A program made the translations under genes and the position numbers. A stretch of DNA of 64,000 bases from Adineta steineri (Eukaryota; Rotifera; Eurotatoria; Adinetida; Adinetidae): contig CAJNOI010000064.1 in NCBI GenBank assembly GCA_905250115.1, forward strand, positions 369,268-433,267. The letters run 5' to 3'. Below, piece after piece: positions 35,168 through 46,356 of the stretch; positions within the stretch are counted from its first letter, which is position 1; every line of letters begins with the position of its first letter. The notes beneath the pieces were generated by a model, which saw nothing but the letters and a program-made list of their open reading frames with translations, did no database searches and was not told where the DNA came from.

Positions 35168-36151
35168 ATGGCAGTAACGATTCTACCTCTTATTCAGCAA
35201 GGAATCACACGATATGGTATGACTACATATCTTATAGTAGGTATTATAGGTAATATGTTTAACTGCATAATGTTCACTCGGCATTCATATCGTCGTACGC
35301 CTAGTTCTATTTATCTTCTTTTTCTATCGATGTGTGGTTTTATTTATTTACCGTGGTCAACTGTTCCAATCATTTATGCACTTGACCATATTGATCCTCA
35401 GACACAGTCGATAGTCATTTGCAAAACACGACTTTACATTAGTCATACGCTCGGACTATTTATTCGTTTTTGTCTCGTATTTGCTTGTGCTGATCGATTT
35501 TGTGTTACACGACCTGATGTCCGTATTCGATCGTTAAGTTCGATTCCATTAGCAATAAAATTTATTTTGATTATGTGTGTAATATGCTCACTAATCGCCA
35601 TACATCTACCTATTTTAATGGATATAAGAGGTGGTGTTTGTGGTATGTTTGGTATATACAAGTTCATTTATGCAATTTATCAAACCTCTGTAATTGGCAT
35701 TATACCACCAATGTTAATGAGTATTTTTAGTGTTCTTACAATTCGTAGTCTCCGAGAGCGACATCGCGATAATCCAGTACGTACAAGACAACGAGATCGA
35801 TGTCTAACACGTATGGTATTCGCTGAAATTATAGCAAGTATTTCTGTATCAATTCCTTATTCATCAAATCTTATTTACACTGCATTTACATACTATGTTG
35901 TGAATAAAAGTCCTCTACGAGTTGAAATTGAATCATTCATTAGTTTCTTCGCTCTATTTCTTGTTTATCTTATAAGTGTTATTCCTTTCTATTTGTATAT
36001 CTTAACATCAAAAACATTTCGAAAGGAGTTCATCAGTTTGTTCGTCAATTTTTGGTATAAGTACATCATACGAAGAGTGCGCATTGTTCCATATAATGAC
36101 CAGAACACGATAGCAACAAATAATGGACGAACGACTCGTATCAGACAATAA
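35168..36151 (+). CDS. Rhodopsin-like seven-helix GPCR (peptide-receptor-like)
   Basis: Single exon, 327 aa. Seven hydrophobic segments can be placed between about residues 14 and 290. TM1 has the GN pair (IVGIIGNMFN). TM3 ends in ADRF in place of DRY. A Cys before TM3 (VICKTRLY) and one in the second extracellular loop (GGVCGMFG) can form the usual disulfide. TM7 has IPFYLY where NPxxY is expected. The C-terminus is basic. This layout fits the large divergent FMRFamide-receptor-like group of bdelloids, but the ligand is unknown. The two other GPCRs in the window share length and layout and belong to the same broad set. Confidence 0.85.
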   Translation: MAVTILPLIQQGITRYGMTTYLIVGIIGNMFNCIMFTRHSYRRTPSSIYLLFLSMCGFIYLPWSTVPIIYALDHIDPQTQSIVICKTRLYISHTLGLFIRFCLVFACADRFCVTRPDVRIRSLSSIPLAIKFILIMCVICSLIAIHLPILMDIRGGVCGMFGIYKFIYAIYQTSVIGIIPPMLMSIFSVLTIRSLRERHRDNPVRTRQRDRCLTRMVFAEIIASISVSIPYSSNLIYTAFTYYVVNKSPLRVEIESFISFFALFLVYLISVIPFYLYILTSKTFRKEFISLFVNFWYKYIIRRVRIVPYNDQNTIATNNGRTTRIRQ

Positions 36152-37570
36152 AAAAACGTATTGAACTATTATATTATAAATTTTTCTTTTTAAATGTTGT
36201 GACTTATAAAATAAATCATTCAGCACATAGAGTGAACAGAATATATAGAAATATATAGATCTGACTAAGTAATAATGTTTATGAAGTGAATATTGACTTA
36301 AAATTACACCTATATCTACATTTTTATCAATGATTGATTTAACCTACGTCGGGCAGGACATTATATTTGAAAAAAACAATGCACAATACATGTGCAATAT
36401 AAGTGTTCATCACAGTTGAACATTTATCACTACTATGACAATAGTCGAAGTAATAGTATAATGAAAATAATGTAGAAACGTTCTTTTATGTATTCTATTA
36501 GATAATATTTATATAGATTGATATAAATGAATTTGTCTTCAAAGCCATCAACGAAAAACCATAATTATTTACGAATAGATAGATGAATGAAAAAAAAGTA
36601 TGTCTTTACCGTCTATAATCCCTTAAATTTTATAACAACTGTCTTATTAATTATTTTTCTAAAGTAATACCTCTCAAATATTATCTAATTTAGTTCTTTT
36701 TTTCATATGTTTATCAATTATCATATATTGAATATAAGTGATGCCCATATTAACACGTTTGATTTTTTCAAATATTGGTCACAACAATGATTCGTCGTTT
36801 CAAATACACACAATTACTAATGAAATAGAAATTTTCAAAATAACTACTTGAGAAATGTCACTGTTAAGTAATCTCATCTGAATAAATCCTACTAGCATGA
36901 CAAATCTGTAAATATTTTAATTTTGAAATATGTTACTAGAGTAAATATGTTTCTGTGTAATTTTTTTTCATTAGAAAAAGTGACATAATGCATTGTAATA
37001 TAACTATTTTAGCTGATTGATAATCATAAATTTCAATTTCAGATCAAACATCTGCTTATATTCTTCTAGAGAATTGAGCGGGAAATCTTTTACAAAAAAA
37101 AGTTTAAATATAAGCAATGGAAACTAAAAGAAGTATTAATGAAATACTGAAACTGCTATTTAATCTCAACCCCCCGATAGGTGAAAAAAGAGAATGTGGT
37201 TGTCCTAAAAAGACTACTAACTCTTTAATGAGAGAAAAATTCATTTTTATATCTGTTAAAAATAATGAATTATTGCAGAAAAAGTATTTTTTTTATTTGT
37301 TAAATTAAATAAACTATTGTTAATTCAAGTTTTATTTATTTATTTGATGATCATATCGTTGTATTGGGCATTTGGTATATTTTATTTATCAATGAAATAT
37401 ATGCCATTCTTTCACAACTAACTACGATAGTCAAATAGCGAGCATAGGAGAGAAAAGATAAAGCCGAGAATGGAAGTGCATCAGTAGACAAACATGGTAC
37501 GTGACGAAATGTCGAAATTCTGGTGTATGCTCCGTAATAGAACGGTAGCACAATACAAATAAATTGTTTA
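36152..37570. other. Intergenic, AT-rich
   Basis: No exon or repeat supported. Confidence 0.55.
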
Positions 37571-38604
37571 CTATTGAATGGAACAAGTTTTTTTACGTTT
37601 CGGTCGATGATTGCTGTTAGATGTTGTAACCATCGGCTAAAAAAATATATGTATAGATCAAGTTTTGCTTTTTATATCCTATAAGATGCACATATCACTA
37701 CTATAGGATCAATTTCATTGATTTCAGAAATCAATCAGAACTTTATCTCTGAATACTTACAGTTGTACGGCTTCGTCTAGTTTCTTCTTGTTCACTTTCT
37801 TGTAAAGCTTTTGCTAATAGAAAATCATTTTCTTCTTGTGCTCTATATTGAAAACAAAAACAAAATATAATATAGTAACAAAAAATTGAATAGATTACAT
37901 TCGATTTAAAGATAATTGGACAGTTAGTGCAAGTAATTTATCATCTTCTATTGTTGTTGCATTGTTTGATTGATTTTTATTTTCAATAATAGTATTTGTG
38001 TTTCTCATACATTCTATAGCTGTATCACTAAAAAAATGACCAGAAAATAGTCTTAATAGTACAAAAATGAAAAATTGATATCGTACCTTGATATCTTTAC
38101 TGATCGCTCAATATTTTCAAATCCCTGACATTTATGATCATCTGGAAATCGATGTTTTAAACAGAATCTATTTAAACATTTATAACATTTAACTTCTATT
38201 GCTTCATGTTGTTTACATGAAATAACTGAACATTTATATGAGTAAACTTTTTCACGTTTTTTTAATGATGGATCACATCTACATTCACGATTTCGTAATG
38301 ATGCACCATTATTACATGATGGACAGACTGGCACCTCAGCATTTTTACGATAAAATGATGGACATTGATGTTCCTCATATTTTATATGCTCTTTGCTAAA
38401 ATAACAAAAAACAAATATATAAAATAACTTTAATTAAAAAAACAACAAACTGACCAGAATACAGCAGAGCATAAATTGCATTTCAAAGGTAAAAAATCTA
38501 ATACAAAGTTAAATGAGATGCTAGTTAAAGTAAAGAGTCAATAGCTTACCTAATTGGTTACATGTTTTCATAGAACAATGTTGACCAAGAGTAGCAAATT
38601 CCAT
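37571..38604 (-). CDS. ZFAND2-like: ZFAND2-like AN1 zinc-finger protein with UIM-like helices and CaaX end
   Basis: Six exons rebuilt in phase: 38604-38550, 38497-38455, 38395-38087, 38027-37899, 37842-37761, 37636-37571; about 227 aa. The N-terminus (MEFATLGQHC) and spacing C10, C15, C25, C28, C33, H36, H42, C44 match the first AN1 finger of animal ZFAND2A/B. A second AN1 finger follows (KCYKCLNRFCLKHRFPDDHKC covers its core, 21 residues shown in part). Two helices with Ala-Leu-x-x-Ser pattern (LLALTVQLSL, FLLAKALQESEQ) resemble ubiquitin-interacting motifs. The protein ends in CSIQ, a prenylation box, as in ZFAND2B. The family links ubiquitinated clients to p97/VCP and the proteasome near the ER under proteotoxic stress. 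This looks like a conserved native gene, unlike most of its neighbours. Confidence 0.85.
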
Positions 38605-39561
38605 TTGTATAATAGAGAGAAATAATAAGAAATGAATACAAGATTCTGACAAACAATAATAATATAAATGTACTTATATATAAAATACTTCATCAAGGCG
38701 TGATACCATTTCTACCCAACGAATCATATAATGTGAAACTGTCCTGGATGATTCATATATGATTAGTACCGCTACAAATCATTTGTTTTCAACTCATGCA
38801 ATAATTTTGAAAAAACTTTATTCAAACGATAAATAAAGTTTATTTTTCAATTAATTTTCTTATTCTTATTTTTTTTTCAACAAAAAGACTATAAAATCTT
38901 TTTTAAAATACATAAAATTCAAAATGCTTTTTTATATCTAACGTGAGCTGAAGGTGAATGTAGGCGTTTGTATGAAATGATGACAACATTCACCCCTACT
39001 CCCATGTCACATCCACACCCAATAGTATTGAACACAGAATCATTCTGAGTTTAGTACTAATCCATACGGTACATTTCATGGTTTAGCGTTAACGAAGAAA
39101 ACATTTGTGGTTCAATATTATCGAGTACAACTCTTTGCTTCTGCAACACTAGAAGGCACGTGTCAGAGTCTTACTGTTACCATACGAAACCTTTCATTGT
39201 TCATCGTAACCCTAAGCAATCTTTCAGGGTTCTGCTACTATCATACAAAACCTTTTCTGACTCAGCTCTCCTAAAAGGAACCTTTGAAAGTTTTAAAATT
39301 GCTACAGAGAACCTCAGATTAGTTTTGCATATGCTACACATTCATTTAATTATTCCGCAAAAGTTCTATTTTTTAACATTACCATCATCTCTCTCCTCGA
39401 ATACCAAAATTTCTAAACAAAACATTTTCATCATAATACAGATTAAGTTTGAAACCACGCAGTTTTATTTATTATTTCTGATAAAATTAGAACAGAAAAA
39501 AATACTCCCATGATCATTATCAGCGATTTATTCATCATCTAAATTAATTTAATATTATTAA
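38605..39561. other. Intergenic
   Basis: AT-rich. A patch near 39170-39265 repeats the wording CATACRAAACCTTT twice, about 58 bp apart. No gene supported. Confidence 0.5.
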
Positions 39562-40509
39562 TCACGGTTTTCTTCCTCTTTCATTCTGCCCAAGTAATTC
39601 TTCGATTATATGCATCACATCTTCTCCGATCCAATTTCCAACGACGCATAGTTCAGTAAGTGTCTAGATAAAAAAATGGAAGTAAAGACGTGGCACAGAT
39701 ACAAAGAGAATCAAACTGACTGTGTTGTGTTGCAATGCATCGATTAAAAATTGTGCTCCAATATCTGTCATCTGATTGCTAAAGAGATCTAGTTTGGTAA
39801 GTGTCTAGATGAAGTAGTAGAAGTAAAGATATGGTATATATAAAAAGAGAATGAGAGTTACTGTATTGTGTTGTAGTCCATTACCCAAAGCTTGTGCTCC
39901 AACAGATCCGATTGCGTTATGTTCGAGATTTAATGTGGTGAGTGCCTAGATGAAGTAGTAGAGGTAAAGGCATGCTATAGATAAAGAGAGAATAGGAATT
40001 ACTGTATTGTGTTGTAATGCATCACCTAAAGATTGTGCCCCAATATATCCTATTTCATTGCTCGAGATATTTAGTGTGATGAGTGTCTAGATAAAGTAGT
40101 AGAGATAAAGACATGATTTAGATAAAGACAGAATGAGAGTTACTGTGTTGTGTTGTAATGCATCACCCAAAGACTGTGCTCCAATATCTCCGATAGCATT
40201 ATATTGGAGATTTAATGTGGTGAGTGTCTAGATGAAGAATGGGAGGTAAGGAGATGGTATGGATAAAGGGAAATTGAGAGTTACTGTGTTGTATTGTAAT
40301 GCATTACCCAAAGATCGTGCTCCAACACCTCCGATTGCGTTATGTTCGAGATTTAATGCGGTGAGTGTCTAGATGAAGTAGTAGAGGCAAAGGGATGGTA
40401 TGGATAAAGGGAAAATGAGAGTTACCGTATTATGTTGTAATGCGATACCCAAAGATTGTGCTTGAACATTTCTGATTCCATCGTAGCCTAGATTTAATGT
40501 GGTGAATGT
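39562..40509 (-). CDS. NLR-type leucine-rich-repeat protein, 3' part only, one LRR per exon
   Basis: Seven exons on the minus strand: 40509-40426, 40368-40285, 40227-40144, 40086-40003, 39945-39862, 39804-39721 and 39663-39562. The first six are exactly 84 nt and encode one 28-residue LRR each, with wording TLTTLNLxxNAIGxxGAQSLGDALQ. The last ends in a stop after GQNERGRKP. All introns are exactly 57 nt (GTAACT or GTCAGT ... TCATCTAG) and all joins are phase 0. The ribonuclease-inhibitor-type LRR is the kind found in NLRC3-like proteins. No start exon is visible; similarity to the array's introns ends near 40566. Either the gene is 5'-truncated and probably dead, or its first exons are too diverged to see. 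The exons themselves hold no stop. Confidence 0.85.
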
Positions 40510-40566
40510 CTAGATGAAAAAATAATGGTAAGAATACGGTATACAGATGAAGAGAGAGAATAGTTG
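39663..40566 (-). repeat. Tandem array of 141-bp exon-plus-intron units
   Basis: Exon starts fall at 40509, 40368, 40227, 40086, 39945, 39804 and 39663, exactly 141 bp apart. Both exon and intron sequences are similar between units. The unit at the 5' edge keeps recognisable intron sequence to about 40566. Confidence 0.9.
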
Positions 40567-42270
40567 ATCGTTGTTACGTGAGGTTATAAAAGTGAAATAA
40601 ATGTTGCTCGGATCTGGTTTCAGGTTCTTTGGATACTAGCATGAATATTCTAGGGATTTTATCTACTGCATAGTATTGCAATGATGTGTTGTGAAAATCT
40701 GGACTGAAAAGAAGTCACCAAGGGTGGTGTAGGGATAAAAACGTTTTGTCTGTAAGTTGCTGTAGTCTCCTAGTGTTTGGGAAAGAGGGAAAAGTTTTTA
40801 GTTAATGAAAAATAATTTGTAAGTCACCTTTGCTCAAAGGAATTGTGCAACGTAATACTATATACCCATATGACAATGTATTACAGTAAGTGGATTTGTA
40901 CGTTGTCAAGTATGATGTAGCGCGTGTTAGTATTCCGTAAGTATGATAAAAAGATAGTTTCTTGTTAATAGTTAATGGACGGTTTTCGTTCATGTTTATT
41001 GTTCAGACTCGCTATGTGTTTTGCATCAGAAATCAGTGTGAGTATCGAACTGGGTCTTATTGATCCGTATGATTCATCTACGTAAGAATATATATTGATG
41101 TCGATAGTTTTTCTCGATGCCAGCATACGATTCTGTTTAGAAAGCGACATTGATTTATAGAAAGTGAAAAGTGAAACCATATATTCTATAATGTTAGACT
41201 CATTATGATAGATAACAAATGCATGGAGAAAAGACCTTATAAAAAAGATCGCTGACGAATTATTCCTGCAATTTCATCATTGAGAAAGTGTGCCTCAGAT
41301 AAACTGCGTTTCGGAGCAATTACTTAAGGATAAAATTTGCTTTAGAAGTAGTATTCTTTGAAGAAATATTTCACCTTAATAAAAAGGGTATGAGTGATGT
41401 GACTGAATCTTGTCTCCATCCACATCCACCATCACCTGTATCGATAATCACGCATGTTTTTAAAGGAGTATTTATCGGAGATATTTCTCAAGAAAATATC
41501 GAGGACGTTATTTATAGCAGGATAAACTGATTAATCGATCGTTAATTTCTTTCAAAAACCGATTTTAATTATCAAAATGGCATTTAAAAGAAAACGTGCT
41601 AGGATACACGTAAAAAACAAATAATAATGTTTTGTTCCCTTTTTTCGTTCTTATGTAAACATCGTATGTTTATAACATCATACGTAGTTTGAAACGTGAA
41701 ATAGATAGATGAAATTTAAAAGAAACGAAAAGGAGAAATCATTTTTTCTGATTATCAGGACACGATGTCTAGATTATGATTGCATAAGAAATTAATTTTT
41801 GGTAGGAGAGGGGTAAATAATGAATTATTTCGAGTAAGAAATAGTTTATTTATGTATATTTTACTGGAGTCAATAGATAAAAATTAAACTATCGTCATAG
41901 AAAAAAGTTTACCCGGTATCGATCGTAGCTGTTCAAGATTCTATTGAATCGTTGACATACGTTACTCATTGAGAATATCATTGTCCAATCCGATTGATAA
42001 TCTAGAATTCGGTAGACAAGCTCTACCGGTAACGTAAGGAAGTTGACGACAATTTGGTTTGCCATTGCAGACTGTTTATGAAATGCGTGTTGCGTAGTTT
42101 TTATGCTGATTATATTGTGTGCTATTATTATTTTTTCTTCCGATTAAATGAGTAGATGTTTATTTTGTCATTGTTTTCACATGATGTTGCAATTACTTGT
42201 TGAAAGAAAAACGAAAAGCAATGATGTCAACTACAGAATGATAGAATTGTCATAACAACTGTACACAAAG
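40567..42270. other. Intergenic, possible site of the lost LRR gene 5' half
   Basis: No LRR exon continues here at the expected 141-bp spacing. Open frames of 63 and 71 codons on the minus strand (40802-41180) have no splice or domain support. Confidence 0.5.
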
Positions 42271-42279
42271 GTATACATA

Positions 42280-42700
42280 TTCTTCGGCGAAAATTACATA
42301 GTCGAAATGCAGATCGGCGAAATACGATTCGACAATCTATAATTTCGGCGACATACATTTCGACCGACTAGCATTTCTACAATTTCACTTTCAACTAAGT
42401 GCCAATCGGCACACCGCTTTTCGCCAATCGTACATCCAATACAACAACCCGCTATTCATGTTGCCGCATAATACTATCAACTTCTATGATACATATATAT
42501 TCAAAAATGAAGGAAAGATTGAGGAAGCGACAATTAGTAAGACAGGCCATTAAAAAAAATTCAGCGATCTTTATTTCGATGATCAATAGATCAATAATGC
42601 CTATTTCGATGATATTCATTTCGATTATCTTTCTTTTCGATGATGTTTATTTCGGCGCGAGTTTTGGCGATCTGCGTCTTCGGCGAAGAGGTACATAATC
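42280..42700. mobile_element. Candidate non-autonomous repeat rich in TTCGGCGAA and TTTCGATGAT words
   Basis: The left part has CTTCGGCGAA, then GCAGATCGGCGAAA. The right part, read in reverse, has CTTCGCCGAA, then GCAGATCGCCAAAA, so the ends are imperfect inverted repeats. The interior repeats TTTCGATGAT-like words. GC content is higher than the flanks. No coding capacity; target duplication not determined. Confidence 0.4.
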
Positions 42701-42901
42701 CAATATACACAAGGTAGAGATGTCAATAAGAGTAAAAATGTAGATATAGAGTCTATCTTTCATGCAATTATTCGCACACTATGATTAATAAAAGGTAATA
42801 AAAAAATAGCACTTTTACATTGCTTCATACGCATTCTAACAATTCATTATAGAATTAAAAAAAATTGTTTTCAATATGAGTAATATTATTTTTCAAGTAC
42901 G

Positions 42902-44242
42902 TTAATTTATCCATTGTTCGCTTAAAGTCCATAATCGTTTTGCTTTCTCTTCATCGTACGAATCTTCACTTGATTTTGTTTCTTTCATATCCGACATAAA
43001 TATTCCAGTTTTACCATCAAGAGTATCAGATGTTGCAGCAAATACTTCGCATTCACTACCAAAATCCTCTGTTCTAAATAATAAAACAAATTAAATCAAT
43101 CTATTGATTCATTGATTAATAATTACCGTGTAAATGGAAATAGAGATAATATATAAAACATGAAATATCTCTGAAAAACATTTGCATCTCTACTCAGACC
43201 TGTAGTAGGAACGAAACCCTAAAACAAACATAGTTTATCGATTTCTCTAAGAAATAAAGAGCATAGTATTAATATTTATACCGGACAAACAACATAAACA
43301 TTGACTCCAGTATTTTCTAATCTTCGAGCTAATTCATATGCAAACCACACATTTGCTAATTTTGAGTTCTTATAAGCAATCATTCCATCATATTCTATCT
43401 CATTGTTAATCTCATCTAAGGTCCATTTGAAATTTGGAGGATTTCCATGTTTTACATTTGAATCATGAAGTTTTGATGCAATAATTACTATTCTTGAAGG
43501 AGTTGAACGTTTCAAGTCGTCCAAAAGAAGATTTGTAAATAAAACTAAATAAAAATCAAATATTATAATAAGTCTTTTTCAGTATTTCAAAGCCGCTACA
43601 AAGATCATCTAAGTTTCAAGAGTACTATGCATCTTAAAAAAGTTCGTCTACTTATTTTTAGATATAAAAAGATGAGATTCTTATGTACATAAAATACTTA
43701 TATGTGTACTATCTATGAGTAATAAATATAGATCGGACGATTAGATAAGTAATAGAAAATAAATGCTAGTATAAAATGTAGTTAAGCTGAAAACGAATCT
43801 GTATGTTTGCTACTATTCTAAGTTAAGTCATACAATGTCCTAGATGATTAACTGCAAAAGAACATTCAATTCCATCACTGGATTTGTTGAAATTTTTCGA
43901 ATAAACACCCGCATTATTGATCAACAAATTAAGTGGTAAGTTTTTACTATGAAAATCATCGACGAATCTAAAAAATTGTATCAAATAGAATAAATATTAG
44001 ATAAAACAAGCAAAAAAAACTCCAAACCGTCTAATTGAATCAAATGAACCGAGATCTAACTTCATAAATTCAAAATTTGATCGATCTAAATCTTTTTTCA
44101 TTTTTTGAAGTAATGACACTGTTTTGACTTCATCACGACATGCAAAAATCACATGATAATCTTTTGTTACTAATTTTTTCGCTGTATGAAATCCAAGACC
44201 AGAACTTGAACCAGTTATAATACACACTTTCGATATAGACAT
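42902..44242 (-). CDS. Short-chain dehydrogenase/reductase (retinol dehydrogenase/WWOX-like)
   Basis: Five exons: 44242-44028, 43967-43834, 43544-43282, 43218-43127, 43073-42902; about 291 aa, all joins in phase. The N-terminal Rossmann motif is TGSSSGLG (T10-G17), then an LDLGSFDS strand, INNAGV, NHLGHF, the catalytic Ser in IVIIASK, and the YxxxK pair in AYKNSK. CPGFVPTTGLSR is the cofactor-binding loop. Order and spacing are those of classical SDRs close to retinol dehydrogenases 11-14 and WWOX. The reaction is NAD(P)-dependent oxidation or reduction of an alcohol or carbonyl; the substrate is not predictable. There is no N-terminal membrane anchor, which most retinol dehydrogenases have, so it is probably soluble. 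Confidence 0.88.
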
Positions 44243-45670
44243 CTAAAATTGATACGTTTAATATTAAATTATATCTTAAAGCTATCATTAAATTTGAAAA
44301 AAATGCTATATCTGTAAGTTATTGTTTTTCTACTAAAACGGACTATTACCTAAATTGATATTATTGGACTTCAACTTTGATTCATTCTATAATTTATTCA
44401 GTTATCTTTAATAGTTTAAACTTCAGTGAAATCTATCATTGTATTATATATGTGTTTTCATATCGATAAATCCAGTTTCTCTAATCTCGGTTAAGTTTAG
44501 TAATTCGAAAAGAATCTTGTATTATTTTTCGGAAAAAAATGACGTGTCTCTTCTGACCACATACATATATCAGTATGTAAATTACCAATAATTTCATCAG
44601 AAATATTCCATTGTCAACAGTATAAATGATACTATTTTCTAAAAACTATCTTTGAAAGAAGTAGATTTATTCATCCATTTGTATTAACAAACTAATAATA
44701 TTACAAAATGAAATGGGCAAGAAGACAATCATACATCGTAGATTTTTTTGGTGAGATTTGATAGATCCTATTAATTATTATATGTGAAAAACAATTCAAA
44801 TAGAAATAATCGATTTAAATTGTTTAAAACACAACTTCAAGCAATTTATCGTATAAGATTCTAGTTAAGATATCTTGAGATAATATTTTTTGAGCGAAAG
44901 TAAAGTCTAGAGCGATAGACATAGTTAGAAAAATAAAACGTTTTTTCATTAGTTCATTCTGCCATTGTTAAAGAATGTACGACTTTATACTTGTAAAAAA
45001 GTTATCATAAAGTTATCTATATTTGTTCAATTTAGAAACTATAAATAAAATATTACAGTTCACATTTGTTATGAATTCTTAAATCGAAAAAAATACGAAG
45101 TATATCAAATCCTAACGACATCTACTGGCATTATATGTTTTATTTTAAATTTCAAGGTCTTAGCTTAATTACGGCATCATTAAAAAAAACAACTGTATCT
45201 TAAACTAAGTAACAGAACTTTTTTCTCTTTATCTAAGACAAAAAAACATTCCAGTTTTTCAATAAGTACATTAAAAATAAGATAATATGAATTAGAATAA
45301 ATGTACATTAAAGTTTTGTATGTTCAAAAAATCAGAACAATCGTAGAAATATAAAATCAAGTATAAGAGACAGTGTTTCTAATAGCAAGTGTACCAAGCA
45401 TAATAAAAATGTACAGAACACTTGCTCCTCTCGAAATACACGCTGCGGTACACTTGCCCTAAAAACTAGAGTGTACGAAATACACTTTGTTCAATAAAAT
45501 AATACTTTGCTTCTAATTCTGAGAATTTTTAAGAATAATGTGAATTTTAAAAGTTATGTCTAAACAATGAGACATTGTGATCTCTCTTGATACAAATTAT
45601 CATTTGTCTTCTATGATATCTGCTCCATCTGATGCAGTTCATTTATGTATATGAATCGGTCCTCTGTTCG
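44243..45670. other. Intergenic, AT-rich
   Basis: No exon supported. Near 45385-45475 the word AGTGTAC and close variants recur, without a clear unit. Confidence 0.5.
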
Positions 45671-45679
45671 TTATATATC

Positions 45680-46050
45680 ATACTAGCGGGGATATCCGCT
45701 GCGAGTTCAAAGCCCCCAAACTAAAAATTTCGTATGTTAGGAATCGACACAGGATTTAAAAAGGATTGTTCTCGAAATTTTTCTTCTACAACCACAACGT
45801 ATCCTGCCATGCACATCTGAGATAAAACAAATTTTCCTATGTAGCATTCCAAATCCGCCTGTTTTGTTACAGTTCCCGCTGCAAAATAATTAAATTTAAG
45901 CACCTTCCGTATCCGACCCCCTCTCCACTTTTCCTTGTATATGCAAAAGTGTTATAAACGGTTTGGTGACGTTAGCTAATACAGAGACTGAATGCATAGC
46001 GAACAGACAGACAGACACTCTTCTTTATATATATATAGATAGATAGGTAT
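45680..46050. mobile_element. Candidate mobile-element remnant ending in CAGA repeats and an AT/GATA tract
   Basis: Begins ACTAGCGGGGATATCCGCTGC, has GC content well above its flanks, and ends in (CAGA)n followed by a (TA)n and GATA tract at 46024-46050. Such ends are common in non-LTR-like or Helitron-like repeats of invertebrates; that comparison is from memory. The open frame of 60 codons inside has no recognisable domain. Confidence 0.4.
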
Positions 46051-46356
46051 AGATTAAATGTCATATACACTTTGATACACTTGGCATACGAAAACAAGAT
46101 GTACACATACACTTGGCTAAGAAAAATAAAATGTACATATACATTTTGTTTTAGATTTCTATTAGAAACCCTGATAAGAGAGTAAGAAGGTGTTATGATG
46201 TCTATAAAAATTAACAACTAGATGGTTATACTTTTTCTCTCTATCTCTCATTTATCTATCAGTGATTATCATTCTATTTTCTAAAATAGATCGAAAAAAA
46301 TCATCATATATAACTTGAAGTACAATTATAGAGTACATTTTTATTTAAAGTTCAAA

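Noticed and set aside
40802-41180. Minus-strand open frames as possible first exons of the LRR gene
   Set aside because: No in-phase donor linking them to the first LRR exon could be found and no domain is visible.
42399-42698. 99-codon open frame
   Set aside because: It reads through a repeat-word patch, lacks an ATG start and has Ile/Ser periodicity caused by the repeats.
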